Below are positions 35,501 to 48,600 of a stretch of 64,000 nucleotides of DNA, piece after piece (positions within the stretch are counted from its first letter, which is position 1; every line of letters begins with the position of its first letter). Made by a program: the position numbers and the translations under genes. The notes below the pieces were generated by a model. It had not been told where the DNA came from. It saw only the letters and a program-made list of their open reading frames with translations, and did not search any database. This DNA comes from Camarhynchus parvulus (lineage: Eukaryota > Chordata > Aves > Passeriformes > Thraupidae), in the NCBI RefSeq assembly GCF_901933205.1, contig NC_044578.1, positions 15,777,501 to 15,841,500 of the forward strand, in the 5' to 3' direction.

Positions 35501-37504
35501 TTTTTTAAACTTTGAGTATTTTTTATTTAAAAAATAACAGATTTCTGTCTTGGTTACTTGGGACCACAGACATGGGAGCTGGTTTTATGTCATATGCAGT
35601 CAAGAAGAAAAAACAAAACATGATTGTGTGAGAGCTTGGGGTTGTGGGTTGTTTCCTTTTTTCCCAAGACAGAGGGATACAATATTTCAAATTATAGCAG
35701 TTGTGAAATTTTGGTTTACACTGTGCAAAAAATGTAAGTAGTTCTTGGGTCATTTAGATATTTCTCAGGGGGACAGTTGGAAAAGTTCATAAAAAAGCAT
35801 TGTTTGAAGCCCAAAAATGTAATTTGTCAAGATTTACAGGCAGTATTAAAGACTTGAGGAACTAAGGGATTCAAAAATCTGCTTCTAACATAGCTGAGTG
35901 AGCTTTAGCTTTACTTGAGAAAGCAACGTGTCTTCCTGGGTTAGCAGAAATTGTTAATGATAATATACAATAGAAGGTTGGTGCAAGGGCTTCTCTTAAA
36001 AAAAATATGCTTTTTAGATCAATTCTCCTCTCCAAGGTCTCAGTATTACTTTGACTGAATAAAATTGTTCCTAGAGGGTTGCATTACAAAGGCTGAGTCT
36101 ACCCAATTTTGATGATTCCCAAACTTAAAGAGAGGCACACACCACAATAAATAAAAACACACTGCTAGTAGCAGGCATTTAGAAGTCCCATACTGATGAA
36201 AATTTGAAGCCAGCTATTCTCATCACAAATCAACATTTCATGTTCTGAGCAACAAATACTGAAAGAATGTACTGGTTTAAAATTCTTAATACTTTACTTT
36301 TTTCCCCCCCTTTCAAATTTAGGGGTACTTGAGCGGCTTTAGGTGGATTTAGGGTTACATTGGTGGTTAGGGTGGGTGTCTGAAGAGGTCATTGAAAACC
36401 TTGCACTCACAAACTAGGGTGAAGTTTTGTTACTTGCTTCACTCTCCAGACTGGCATTAGAAGGCATTGTGTTATTATGGCTCCCATCTCACAAAACAGA
36501 CATAAACCTGAAGATTCATCCACATGTATGTAAGTAAAAGTCCAGACTCTCTGCCATGAGTTGCATCAGTTTTATTAATACTGAAGCCCTAATTCATTTT
36601 CCTGCTTGAATCCCCCTGAAGCTGTTAAAAGCAGTGTACTTTCTGCCTGTAATTGCTGGATACTATTTCTGTATGTAATAAATACATGCTATACTGCACA
36701 AGTGATTTCATTTCAGTAATAGTTATATGCTTCCCTGCTTATCAGTTTACAAAAATATGGAAGACCTCTCAAATTCCTTTTAGGAAACATTGTGAGCTTT
36801 GAGATTCTGGTGGTGATGGAGGCTAAAGCTAAGCTCTGAACATTCACAAAAAGCACTTGATACAGCATGGTGTTTTCTTTCTTTTAAAATTTAAAGGTAA
36901 GGGGTCCCAGAAAAAACGAGGCGGTAGCACGGGTTGCCTTGGAGCACTTCACACACAATCTGAACCCAAATCAGCAGTATATCTATAGGAAATTGTCTTC
37001 TCTTGTACTGATGGAGAATTGTTTTCACTGACAGAGAACTGAGACATGGAACATACCTCAGGCAGACAGGCAGAGCAAGGAAAGGCTCCCCAGTCCCGTG
37101 TGAACCGCCATTCTATTTCAGTCATGGGCCAATCTCCCAAAACCATGCTAGTGCAGAATGGCTCTGCTCCACCTCCACCACAGGACTGGTGCTATAAGCT
37201 ACAAGACAGCCAATCTCATGCAAAGGACACAACCTAATTCAATTCCAATATAAATTATGCATAAATATTGTAGCACAAGACAGTTGGAAAGCACATTGTG
37301 TAACTCAGCAATTCAATCATATTTGTTGTTAGTGTACAATACTGTACACTGTAGTTAGAGAGGGGAACTGTCTCAGAGTCAAGTGGATCAAAAACAGTCC
37401 ATGAGAGCCAACTAAAAAAGGCTATTGTACTTAGCTGACTGAAGTGGAGAATGAAGTACTCTCCCTCAATTAAGGAAAGTGTGGTGGAGCTGATTAACCT
37501 GCTT

Positions 37505-37518
37505 GTTACCTTGGCAAC
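37505..37518. promoter_or_regulatory. RFX X-box motif
   Basis: GTTACCTTGGCAAC matches the palindromic RFX-family X-box (GTTRCC, 2-base spacer, GGYAAC) at every fixed position. RFX factors bind this site in enhancers and promoters of ciliary, neural and MHC class II genes. It lies in TAAT-rich sequence (GCTGATTAACC just left) that may be an enhancer. Whether the site is bound is inference. Confidence 0.6.
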
Positions 37519-38023
37519 CTGAGATTTAGATTGTGAATGAATATGTAAGGCTGTGGATACCTTTCATCAAACAGGAGTCTGGTGAGCAGTTTGAGTGGGA
37601 GAACTGCAGGGCTGGAAGGTACTGGCACTTAATCTATTTATGAGTTAACACTTAATTTATTAAGAGGTAGTCATTACTACTGCATATGCAAGTCACCAAT
37701 AAATAGAATGACAGCCATGTGCTATGCTCCAGTCTGCCATGCAGGTTGTGCACACAGCCCGAAATACTCAAAACCCTTCATCAATGCAATTCCTCTGAGC
37801 CACCACAAAAACTACCTGGCTTTGGGTTGGGCTGAGACCTCACAGCATTCCCTGAAATCGCCAGAGCTCCTGCATGCACAGTGCCCATGCTTTGGGCACT
37901 CGTGTACCTCATCTCTCTGTTCACTTCATTCCTTGTCTTTTGTGCATCTCAGACTAATGGATAAGACTTCATATTTATTAACATTAAGCATCTTTCACCA
38001 GCTCTCCACCCCTTTGTAGAAAA

Positions 38024-38118
38024 GGCCTGAGGCTACATTCTCCCCTCAGTTACACCTGTCCAATCCCATCGACTTCAGTAAGATTGAACAGGTGTAAGCA
38101 AGGAGAAAATTTGGCCCC
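38024..38118. repeat. Ancient palindromic (MITE-like) repeat
   Basis: The element is an imperfect inverted repeat. Left arm: GGCC, ACATTCTCCCCTCAG, TTACACCTGT (38050-38059), CCAATCCC. Centre: ATCGACTTCAG. Right arm: GATTGA, ACAGGTGTAA (38088-38097), GGAGAAAATTTGGCCCC. The inner 10-bp arms are perfect complements. It resembles a very abundant old palindromic repeat of turtles, crocodiles and birds with 'CCATTGACTTCAATGG' at its centre. It is non-autonomous and has no open frame. Confidence 0.7.
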
Positions 38119-41100
38119 CTGTTGTCTATGAATAGCATTATCTGTGTTCACCACTGCCTTGACTTTATGTCTCTGCTAAGTATAATTAATTTATAGTTTG
38201 TCTTATTCTCTTAGTTGTTTAATAAATAGATGAAAACAGAAGACTCCTGAGGGACTTACTCTAGTTACCTGTAATAGAAACTCCCCTACTGATACAGCTT
38301 CTTCAGGAATATCCCTAATACTTCCTCTTCTTTTTATCAATTCTTTATGAATTTTCATTATCTTTGGATTTTGCAGTTCTGCAGAATCACATTTCTTGTG
38401 TACCATGACATGATTTGTTTGGAAAGAAATGGTGATACCTCTAGCTTTTGAAAATGGAGCTATCCTAAACTGAAAATATCTTTTATTTGACTTTTGCAAA
38501 GAGCAACATCTGCATGAGGAACACCATCAACTAGCGCTTAGTTACAATAAATCACATTGCCATAAAGACAGCTACTTGAATTAAAGCAAAGAGAAAATCA
38601 AGGAGTATTCAGGGAAGACAGTTGATTCTTTATAATTAACTGGGTTTGTGAGCTTAGGTTGAGGCTTACTGAATAGCAGTTACTGTTAGTCTTAGTTTTC
38701 TATCTGACCACCTTCCAAATGCTTCAGCACTAAATCTATCCATCCTTTATTAAACTAGGAATGCATGAAGCTGTTTCTTGGTACTAGCCTAATCAGTCAA
38801 ATGTAGGCAAACAGAGAACTAAAGCAGAAAAAGAAACAACTTCACCTCAGTGAGAAAACCTCACCAATGAGATCATCATGACTAATTTCACTAGAACCAG
38901 TAAATTTAAGGTTAACACACTTTAAGCACAATGAAAGAAATTAGCAATTCTTACATGTCTTCCAGATGGGACTTTTTTGCTTTCTAAGTGTGTTACAATA
39001 GGCACTATCTTCATCCCTATCTTGTAAGTGTGTCAGAAAAAGGCACATTTAAGCCAAAGATCATTCAGCAGGTCAAAGGCAGAGTAGGCTTTCCAAGGTC
39101 CAATTTAACATGCTGTCCTCTAGGCCAAACCTACTGTACACTACAAGTCAAATGAGTTGGATCCCATTCCAATATGCTTACTTCATAGACACTGAAACCT
39201 CTGCACATTCCTGTGCAGAAACAAACCCTAAAAAACCTCAGAAGTGTTGGACTTGCCTGGTATAATTTTGTGCTTTGCATTACTTAAATACTATCAATAG
39301 CTTCCTCTAAACTTCTAGTCAAACCTAAGCAGCAAAAATAAGTTTAATAAAGTCAGGGCACTGACTGATTGACAGTGCTTTTTGCTGTATTAGTGATGCA
39401 TTTAGAGTAATTATTGAATGGCCGTTCCGTCAAGAGCAGGCCACCCACTCCACATGTGACACTCTTCTCACCTTCTACTAAATTAATGTCTCTCCTCCTA
39501 GATATATGGATTTCCTGTCAAGGAAACAATCTCCTTCTAGTAGAGATACAACCGACTATTTTGCCAGCATTGTGCAACTTTCAGCTGATAACTAGAGCTC
39601 AATGTATTATGCATGTTCTACTGCTCTAATAAATACAGGATTGACTTGTTTACTACCAGCGCTGTTGTCTTGATTAGCACTGTGTTTCTCTAGGCCATTA
39701 TTCATTGGTGAGAGGAACCTGCTTTGTTCTCCATTAATCCAACTGTGTGAAACAAAACTGGTTAATTTTTCAGCTTGTGTTGTTTTTTACTTAATGAGGA
39801 GAAATCGATTATTTCATTGCTGTCATTAACACCCTATTTATGAAGTGCAACATTGTTTATTTTTCTACTTTGAGCAACAAATTAGAGAAAAAAATTCTTG
39901 TTTCTCCACTGAGATTCTGTCTCAAAAGTTACCTCATAGGGGCAAAATGGACATCCAGAATCCACAGCACAATGACCTGGAATAGTCTTCAAGAGAAGTT
40001 CTTTGGCTATGATTAGTCAGGCATGATTTTCCCTTTTCATTGCCACATTTGATACAGGTTTGGCATCTAGGATCCAGAGCTCATGCACTCTGGTTGTTCA
40101 TGTATCTCCAAAGATTCTAAACAGGAAAATAACCACGAATCTACCCAAACTTTGAAACTCCACCCATATTTCTGCAGCATCTAACAAAGGATTCTCCAGT
40201 GGAACTAAACGAGTTCTTCAGACTGCCAGTAAAGTTGCAACAAAACACTTGCATTTTGTTTAGTGTAGGCAATAGAGAGCTGCTAGCCAAGGTCTGCTGC
40301 CCTGTCTAGGGATGAGGCTGCTCACTTGAGCACATGATGCACCAAGACCAACCAGACTGCTGGCTATTGTCACTGTGATGTGGGAAGGAGGAATTACAAT
40401 TAGTAGAAAAAAAGTCCTGCAAAGTGTCAGAAACAAAAGAGAGAATGGACTGAGAAATGAAGGAAATAGGTCCATAGAGGAAGAAAATCCTAGTATGAAG
40501 CTGTAGATTAAAAGATTAGACATAATACTGGTGAAACACAGGTGTTAAGACAGCCACAACCGCTGCAGGAACAAGCTGCCCAGAAGCAGGGTGTATGGGA
40601 TAGCCCAGGGTCTCAAACACAGGGACCCTTGGTCTGCATATTAGATCTGTGAGCATCCTGTCTGGTTATGTAAAGTGATAAGCATCCAGCATGCTCTTCT
40701 TAGCCTTCCACAGATTTTAGACTGTCATTTGTGAAAACTTAGGTCAACACAGCATCTATTGTTGAGTAGCAGATATATTTAATTACCTTCAAAACATTAA
40801 GGTCATTAAAAGTCCAAGATATTTTTCACAGTGCTGCCAATATCATGACTTGTCCACAAACATCTGATGCCATCTTAGAAAGCTATATTCTGGGCAGAAA
40901 GGAAGCCATGGGTCTAATCCTGTCCTTTCCAATTCTTTCTGGATATCTCTTGAGTCACTGTACAGATTAACCTAAACTTTACAACAGTTAAGTTTTCTGC
41001 TATGGTACTTCCAGGAATGACCAAGCTGCTGGATGAGAACTAGCTCTCCAATTTTTTTTGCTTGTTTCTCAGTCTGCCACTATTCTGATTCTTTTCTTCA

Positions 41101-43894
41101 TCTGCTCATCTGTGAGGTAAAGCATTGTAGAGTCAACCTCTCATTGGCATTTGCATTAGATTGCTACCTCTGCTACACTGCAATTGTTTATGGCTGTGTT
41201 TTGAGGGGACACAGACCACGCTGGAAGGACCAAAAAAATCTACAACAGGACCATTTCTGTAGAAGAAAAGAACTTTAACCCCACACTTCTTAGTAGTCAG
41301 AAAATACACATCTCAGTTTAATTCTATGAGTGTCAGCTGGAAGCTCAATACCTGTAAAACTAGTCATACTTCAAAAGAAGGATGGGAACTAAAAGGAAAA
41401 TAAGTCAACCAAAAAAAATCTACTTTTCCTTCAGATCTGAGAGTCCATTGAGTGCACCCTTTTGCATTGCACTAAAACACAGCAAGAAAGAGTGTTCTTG
41501 TAGCATTTCAAAGAGAAGCCAAACATGCAGAGATCACTGTATCTCATGTTACTTTGGAGAGAAGAAGGACTGTAGTGGCTGGGAGACTCCCAGAGAGCAA
41601 CAGAAAGATTTTCTTAAAGTATTAACATGTAGTGTCCACAGGACATCACTGATTCAGTTCACTGGCTCCCTAGAAACCTGAACTGTCCTTGGTGGTATTA
41701 TGTGAGGTGACTGTTATTGAACAGGATGATATTGCTGTAAGAGTTCTTTCTTGCAGTCCTCAGAAGCATTTGTAAAGAGAATCACAGTACACACAAAAGT
41801 CAGAAAGTTACTATGTGGAAACAGCTCTCTTTTTAGAGAACATATTGTATCAAGGAATCTCTGATGTAAAGCTGTCTTTGCCTCTCTTCAGCTTGTCCTA
41901 GAGGTTGTCACTTGAATAAAAGCATGATTTTGTTACAGTCTGCCTTCCATCTTGTTCAGATTTTACAGGCCAGTGTTAAACTGTGTCTCCCATACAGTGT
42001 CACCAATTCATAAACACAAAAAAGACCAGCCAATCTACAATGAATTCGTAGATATAGGAGAAAAAACCACAGAAATTTAACGCTATAGGTCAGGAGAAAA
42101 GACCTGAGGGAAGAGATTGGATGATTTTATTCCCAGTTTAACTAAAACCTGCCATAATTTTCTGGATAAGCCATTTAAGCTCTGTGCCTCGTGCATGCCC
42201 TCTCCTCTGAAGCAAATCCATTTTGGGAACAGAGTGAAGCACCACAGCTCTGACCTGGCAAGAATCTCCCTAATTTCTTATATGACAAGTTAGTCTGAAG
42301 GAGGGAAGGTCCAGCCATGACTTTGTTGTGCAGAACTTTGTTGCACTCTGTAGATATAATTTAAGAATCAGACTGACCTTGGCACTCCAGTGGGGTCCTT
42401 CCTCCTCCCACCACCAAGCATTCAGCCAAGGGTTGTGAACCAGAGAGCATGAACACACATGGATCAAAAACAGAATGCAGGGTACACCTTTAGATCACTG
42501 CACAGACAGATTACTTAAATACTGCTAGAACAGATCCTACTTATTTTAGGAAAAATAGACACTTTCTTACCTTCTAGTGGTATTCATGTTCAAACAAATG
42601 TTCTTCATCCCTATAAAGGCTGCACTCACCCTGGACACATGAATTATTTTCTCTTTATTATTTTCTATTGTTATTCTCTCTTTATCTCCAAATTTTGAGC
42701 ACCTGTCTCACCACTAAGCCTTCCTGAAGGAGTAATTTGTTACAGTTTTTTTACAGTATCTTCTTCCTAAATAACATTTGCTGTGTTGTGCCATTCTGAG
42801 AAGTGACATTATGAAAATGGCAACAAAGGGCTCCATGTTCAGAGAGGCTTACTAGATTCCTAATTAAACATGGTTAAAAAACACCTCAAAGAGTGGCAGA
42901 TATGTAACTTTCATCCTGAAGACTCAAGGTGAGATCTGACCGTCAGCCAGGCTCTCCCTTTACTTCACAGCATTACCAGCAGTGCTGCAGCTGCAGCACG
43001 ATGCTCTGACTGACAGCTTCACTGGGGCTCAGAGCTTTACAGCAGTGAAAGATCTGTCCCAAGGGATCCCTCAGCAACATTCCCCTAAGCAAGTGCCTCA
43101 CTGGGTTCTGCAGCATCCTCTGAAATGCCAGAGCTCAGCCACTGCAGCAAGCAGGAGCTGAGCATTTTGGATAACTACATTCTGGCACAATGGAACCAGT
43201 ATAGGGTACATCCAAGACCTCCTCTAATGACTTAGCTAAAATGGTTTAAGAATTACCAACAGAGCAGTTTGCTTCAGCTTCACGTGCTGCCACAGTGTTG
43301 CAACTACCTTTATATGGACTGAACCATTTTAATATAATGTAAATTTACCTGGGTGAGATTGCCCTGAAACAGTCCAAGAGCTCACACAGGATTTATTTGA
43401 CATCTGATCTGTAGGCTGTATTATTCTTCAGCTATAGGGCAGTAGTCAACTAGAAGGAGTAGATTCTTATGCTACTCAGTCATGCCTGCACCTGCAACTG
43501 CCCTGCTCTGCCTCCTTCATAGGAGTTAAATGGATTTTTTTCTAGATTGCTGAAAGGTAAAGGTCCTGTTTGAAATAGTATTTGAGTACTTTAGGTTTTT
43601 ATTGTCAGTCATATATGTGATAGAATAGCCACAGTTCTATCTAGGCAGCTACTTTTATTACTTAAATCAAAATAAATTAAATGTAACAGACACCTGCTTT
43701 AGATATCAAAGCAGGCAAACACACCTACTCATCCATATCAAACTGATGTGCTATTTTTCAGAGCAGAATCACCTCTTGAACAAATAAAGATGCTTTTAAA
43801 ATGCTACAAGCAGTTAATTTTTTTCTTGTTACTGTGCATTTTTTCTATGTGTTAAACTATTCTGTTTTCTCCATTTCTCTTTCTCTTCTAACAG
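38119..43894. other. Non-coding AT-rich sequence, no gene seen
   Basis: Open frames of up to 99 codons (41382-41681) are not recognised. There is no clear interspersed repeat. A pyrimidine-rich run from about 43861 to 43890 leads into the candidate exon at 43895. Confidence 0.55.
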
Positions 43895-44038
43895 AATCAA
43901 CCATGGCAATTACAACCAAGGTTGCAAATAGGTTTCCAGAGATATATAACTGTCTTTCCTGTGGACCACCAGCAGCTGGTTGGACAGGAAGAGCCCTTCT
44001 CCCATTAGATATTATGCTCATCCTGCCCATAATATGCT
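43895..44038 (+). other. Candidate small exon with Kozak ATG
   Basis: A long pyrimidine tract followed by CTAACAG gives a strong splice acceptor ending at 43894. CT|GTAAGTCAG gives a strong donor after 44038. The 144-bp interval has an ATG at 43903 in ideal context (ACCATGG), with an open frame running on to a stop at 44062-44064. The encoded peptide is not recognised and no neighbouring exon is identified. It may be a lncRNA exon or a chance pairing of sites. Confidence 0.25.
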
Positions 44039-47000
44039 GTAAGTCAGAGTCTCATCTAACCTAAGGGAACTGTTTCCTTTATTCATTTCCCCACCATACT
44101 GAAAATTCCACAAGAATATATTCTGTCTAAGAGAAATAAAAAGGTTCCTGTAGATATAGTTTGGGTTTGTGTGTGCTGCTGAAAGAGGTCAGCCCTGTTA
44201 ATGGCATGTGGGAAGTATGTATACAAACGTGCTCACTGCTGGGCAATCACCAGCCTTTAATGTGTGGAGAAATCAGCAGAGACTCATATGCATGTTTTAT
44301 TAATTCTTCCTCTATCTTGGCCTGTGCAGGCCTGGTGCATGCAGTTATTTAGGAATTTACATACCATAGGTTCTAAGGTTTGAGGACAGATAAGAAAATT
44401 GATTAACTACCACACAAATAAATCCAGCTATGTCTTTGAAGAGTCAAGGTCTCCATATAGTCACGCTGGTGTTTGGCTGAAAAACTGTGAAGGAGGATGC
44501 TAGCACCTATCAAACCAGGAAGGTGAGCTACAGCTCACAGTCACCTTATTCTGACCCAATTCCCCATCTAGCCCAATGTTTTGTTTGCTCTGTGAATTTT
44601 ATAGACAAAGAGGAACAAAAAGTCCAACAATTCAGGGGCACTGTCTAAAGACATATACAAAATTTTACTTCCCTTACAGATAGAGTTACTTTCTAGTTGC
44701 CTAAAAAAAAAAGCAAAAAATACCAAACCAAACACAAACAAACAAAATATCCCCACCAACAAAATCACCAGAACTCTGCAGCTTTCCCTATTCTGTTTGA
44801 CAAAAGTAGAACATATTGTTCTATGTGTAGCTTTTTCTGGCTTGTTTTCCAGCTCAAAAGCCTAAGTTGGGGAACAAGGACAAATTCTCCTAATTTTCTA
44901 AGGAAAACTTGGAAGAGCAGGTTTATTGCAACAGATATAAGAAAGTAGGTCCCAGAATACAAGGCAGGTGACCAAAACATGGATTACAATATCAAGCAGC
45001 ACAGAAATAGTAAGAGAACATGGTAATTGATTCTGAAGAAATAGCTGCAGTATGTGTAGGGCAATATTCACATTTCAGCTCTTAAAGTCACTCAAAGCAA
45101 TAAGCATGATCACCAGCTGCTCTGTAAGGATCATATAACTGAGAGGTATTTGACTCAGATATATGGGACTGTCCTTCATAAACCAAGTAACATTATATTC
45201 ATTTTAGTTCCCACACTTCCACACAGAACACCACAGGCAGAGAGCTAGATGTGTTTTTACTCTGTACATATTAAATAAACCCAATGTACAGACAAAAACA
45301 GCTGCTCACGAGCCTTAGTCTAGAGAAGGGAAGAGCTCAGATGTTGCTCCCTTATTCACAAAGACAGTAAAGTGTATCAACATCTGTGAATAACCTCTAC
45401 CATCAGGAGAGTCTTTGTCAAGGACAAACTAAATAAAATCTCCACAATGTGTAAAAGATCAGTCTGATTTCTTATTCTGACAGAATCATGGATAGTCACT
45501 TAAATAAATCTTCAATGCCAGCTGTAATCTCTCCCCAAGAAATTGTCCTAAAATCAACGCGGCTTCTTGATCAAGAAGACAAGAACTGCATAGAAGCAGA
45601 AAGAGAGTAAGGTTTACAGTATGTAGTCTCACAAAAATATAAAGGACGATGTTTGATTGCATAGGTACATCCATGGTAGATGGTGAGGCTTACATACAAG
45701 AGAGATTTGTTCCACATACCTGGTTCTGAAATGTGTGAGGAGCAGATATACATCCAGTGGGATGTCTCATATGTAGAAGACAAAGGTAAGCTTCTTCATT
45801 ATGAGCACCTTTCTTTTTGCTATGCCCCTGCAAGGCTGTAAACAACTTGGAAAACAGACACAGGATATTGAGCTTCTGTCCCTCTCTCCCTACAGACTTT
45901 ACCTGGCAAAGTTCTTGGTGGAATGAGATTCTCTTCTCCTCAGAGGATCTTGGCCAGATGAGGCCTGTAATAACCTGTGAAAATTTACCGTCGGAGAAGA
46001 CAAACCCCTAGGAACTGACAAAAATAGACACCTGGTTTTATGGTATGGTTATTGAACAGGTACAAGTCTGTATTTCCAGCAGAAACATCCAGATCTCTCC
46101 ACAGCGGAGTCATTCTCATGCACTACCTCTAAGGGGTCTGATACCAACACACAAAGAAAAATTTTAAAAGTTATGGGAAAAACTTAGCCCTATTTTATTA
46201 CATGTCATGGCTCTGGTTGGGACCAAGGACACAAAATGATAGTTTCACTGCTTTCTGGTTATTCCACACTTGTGGCAGCAGGAACTAACATCCAATAATG
46301 CCACACTAGACTACACCATGGCTGAATGGCTGTCTCTAGAAGGATGTAAAACCTTGACACAGCGTGATATATGCCTCCAGTGAGTCAAATTCTACTCTTA
46401 GGTGGAAGGAAATAAACTCAGAGTGATTACATATGGACTCACATCAATACCAGTCCTGAAAGCAGGATTTGACTGACTGTATCTTCCCTAGCTGATTTTA
46501 CTAATGACTGATTTTTTTGTTTAAATGAGCCACAATTAAATCTCCCATCAGTGCAGAAAGAACTCTGCATGAGTTGGCACAAAATAAGATCTTTTCTGGT
46601 CAGGTTAGCAATGGTCCTGCTGGACAGGGCTGAGCTGAAGTTTCCTGGAATCCTAGGCAGAGGCAAGTATCACTATGGTCTCTAGGACCCAAGCAATTCA
46701 CCCTGATTAAACCACTTACCTTTGAGAAGGTAGGGCCAATGGTGCTTACAGCAGGGTGAGGCTCAACATTTTGCTGACTGCCGTTGAAATTGGTAACAGA
46801 CTTTGCATATTATATCACCAGGTTTTTTTGGTTGTATTTCACATGCAGTGTTTTTCTGCTTTTGACTTTGAGGTGTGAGGGGGAAGGCTCTAATCATATG
46901 GCCTTGTGCAGATGCTCCATTTGCATTTCTATTAATCCAGGCCCTCCTGGAGACGTTTGAGCATAGGCACAGCATGCTCTGCGTTTGAACTTGTGAGAAC

Positions 47001-47051
47001 CCACACCACTGCTTAATAACTTAATACATATGTATAGCCTCCTTCAGCAGC
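44039..47051. other. Non-coding sequence, no gene seen
   Basis: Unique sequence with an A-rich CAAA-type tract at 44702-44750. No recognisable frames or RNA genes. Confidence 0.6.
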
Positions 47052-47085
47052 CCACTAGGAGGCAGAAGCAGGGGGAGGCGCTATT
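47052..47085 (+). promoter_or_regulatory. CTCF-like site pair
   Basis: CCACTAGGAGGCAG (47052-47065) agrees with 13 of 14 positions of the CTCF core CCASYAGRKGGCRS. It is followed two bases later by AGCAGGGGGAGGCGCT, which resembles a second core with a 2-bp insertion in the same orientation. CTCF anchors chromatin loops and boundaries. This is motif evidence only. Confidence 0.45.
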
Positions 47086-48600
47086 AGTGCATAGGCTGCA
47101 GGGCTCTATGTAAATGCATTTTGACAGGGAGGATAACTTGCCGAATAAAGAACCCAGCTCCTCAGTGCTGGGCTGGTGCTGATTTAGGTCAGAAAACTTG
47201 TTTTACCAGAATTTGTACAAATGAGAGCTCACATGGATCTGCTGGAGAATGTTTAAGGTATCTTAGCAACTTTGCTTGCAGCACATGAATGTAATAATGA
47301 TACTTTCCACACAAACTGTCTTACAGGAACAGAAAATACATCTGAGTCTTTGTTGCTCTCTACTTTTACCCTTCCTGAGCACCTCCTCTCAGAAGGACAC
47401 CCAACCCTGCCTCAGCAAAGTGCCACAATAACCATAATAAGTGGCAGTTTCACCATGTTTGAAGTGAATAGTTAATGGCTTAGAGCAGCAACCTCTAGAG
47501 ACAATCGAGCTGAGATCTCTCAATAAAAACCAGATTTCGTTGGAAAACAGAGTCAAGAGGGAAAGGTTTTTTATAGAAGATACACTCTGGATCCCATTTC
47601 TGCAGAACACTAGAAAGAGGAGAGATTAAAGTCCCCCAGATGTCAGCAGAGATGGGTGTAGACAGGGCATCAGGGCTCCCACGGTAGCATGCCTGCACAA
47701 TTTGTGGTCTGTCAGCCCCTGCAAACACTCTCCAACTCCAACACACCCTTATCCATGCAGAGCTACCCAAAACCACTGCCAGCACATTTCTCCTACTTCT
47801 CCCTGGAACATGCTCATCCAATTCTAAATCTGAAAGAAGCCATGTAGGGATTTGAACAGGGTTTGACTCACATCCAGAGAGAAGCAACAGGTGGGAGAAC
47901 AAAGGGAGGAAGGATTGATCCTGAATGTCTCCTTTTTTTCTCCTCAAAATGTTCCACTGTTCATTTTGATGCAAAACAAAAAATTAAACACCCTTCAAAT
48001 TTCTTCTCTCCCATCACTCACCCCACCATAATTCGTGCTTTCCAGCCAGCTCCAGCAGATGAAAGCAGTTAATGTGAAACTCTCTGCAAGGACAACACCA
48101 TAATTTGCCTACACCTAAAAAAGAAAGAATCCATTAATCTCTCCACCCCCAACACACCTCTGAAGTCCCCATTAAAGTCTTCTCTATACAGGCCCAGCCA
48201 CAGTGAATTTACATCAAATTCCAGGAAGAGGTTCCTAGCTGTCCCATAATAAAGAAATTGGGAGAAGGAGGGGGATGCCAACCTCCAGGACAGACACTGG
48301 CTGCAGACAAACAGCGACACAGGCAGTAACTGATTGGGCCTTAGCCTCTAAAGTGGCAGCTGAGACAAATGAAAAAATGACATCCTGAAAGCAACACTAA
48401 GAGAAGAGCCAGAGCCCAGGTCTGAGAGTCAATCTTAGTCCATCAGGTAAAGAGAATAGATACGCATGGGGATAATTGGTGATGAGACACTTGAAATTAG
48501 GTGTATGATAGGTCCCCCACTGCCCAGCCACATTCATTTTTCTTACACTCAATGAGCACTGATGGGCAGGGGTGAGCTAAGAATATTTCTTAAACCTTTG
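47086..48600. other. Non-coding sequence, no gene seen
   Basis: A 159-codon minus frame (47495-47974) is the longest here. Its translation is not recognised, and no splice or promoter context supports it. Confidence 0.5.

Larger units (their letters stand above)
31188..38023. other. Non-coding AT-rich sequence, no gene seen
   Basis: Nearly 7 kb without a recognisable frame. It is rich in T runs (33675-33700, 34610-34670) and TAAT motifs. A 20-bp near-palindrome at 33267-33286 and the RFX X-box at 37505 are listed separately. A cluster of TAAT motifs around 37470-37700 may be part of a conserved element. Confidence 0.55.

Noticed and set aside
47495..47974. 159-codon minus-strand frame
   Set aside because: No recognisable domain, no promoter or splice context, and length within chance expectation for the window.
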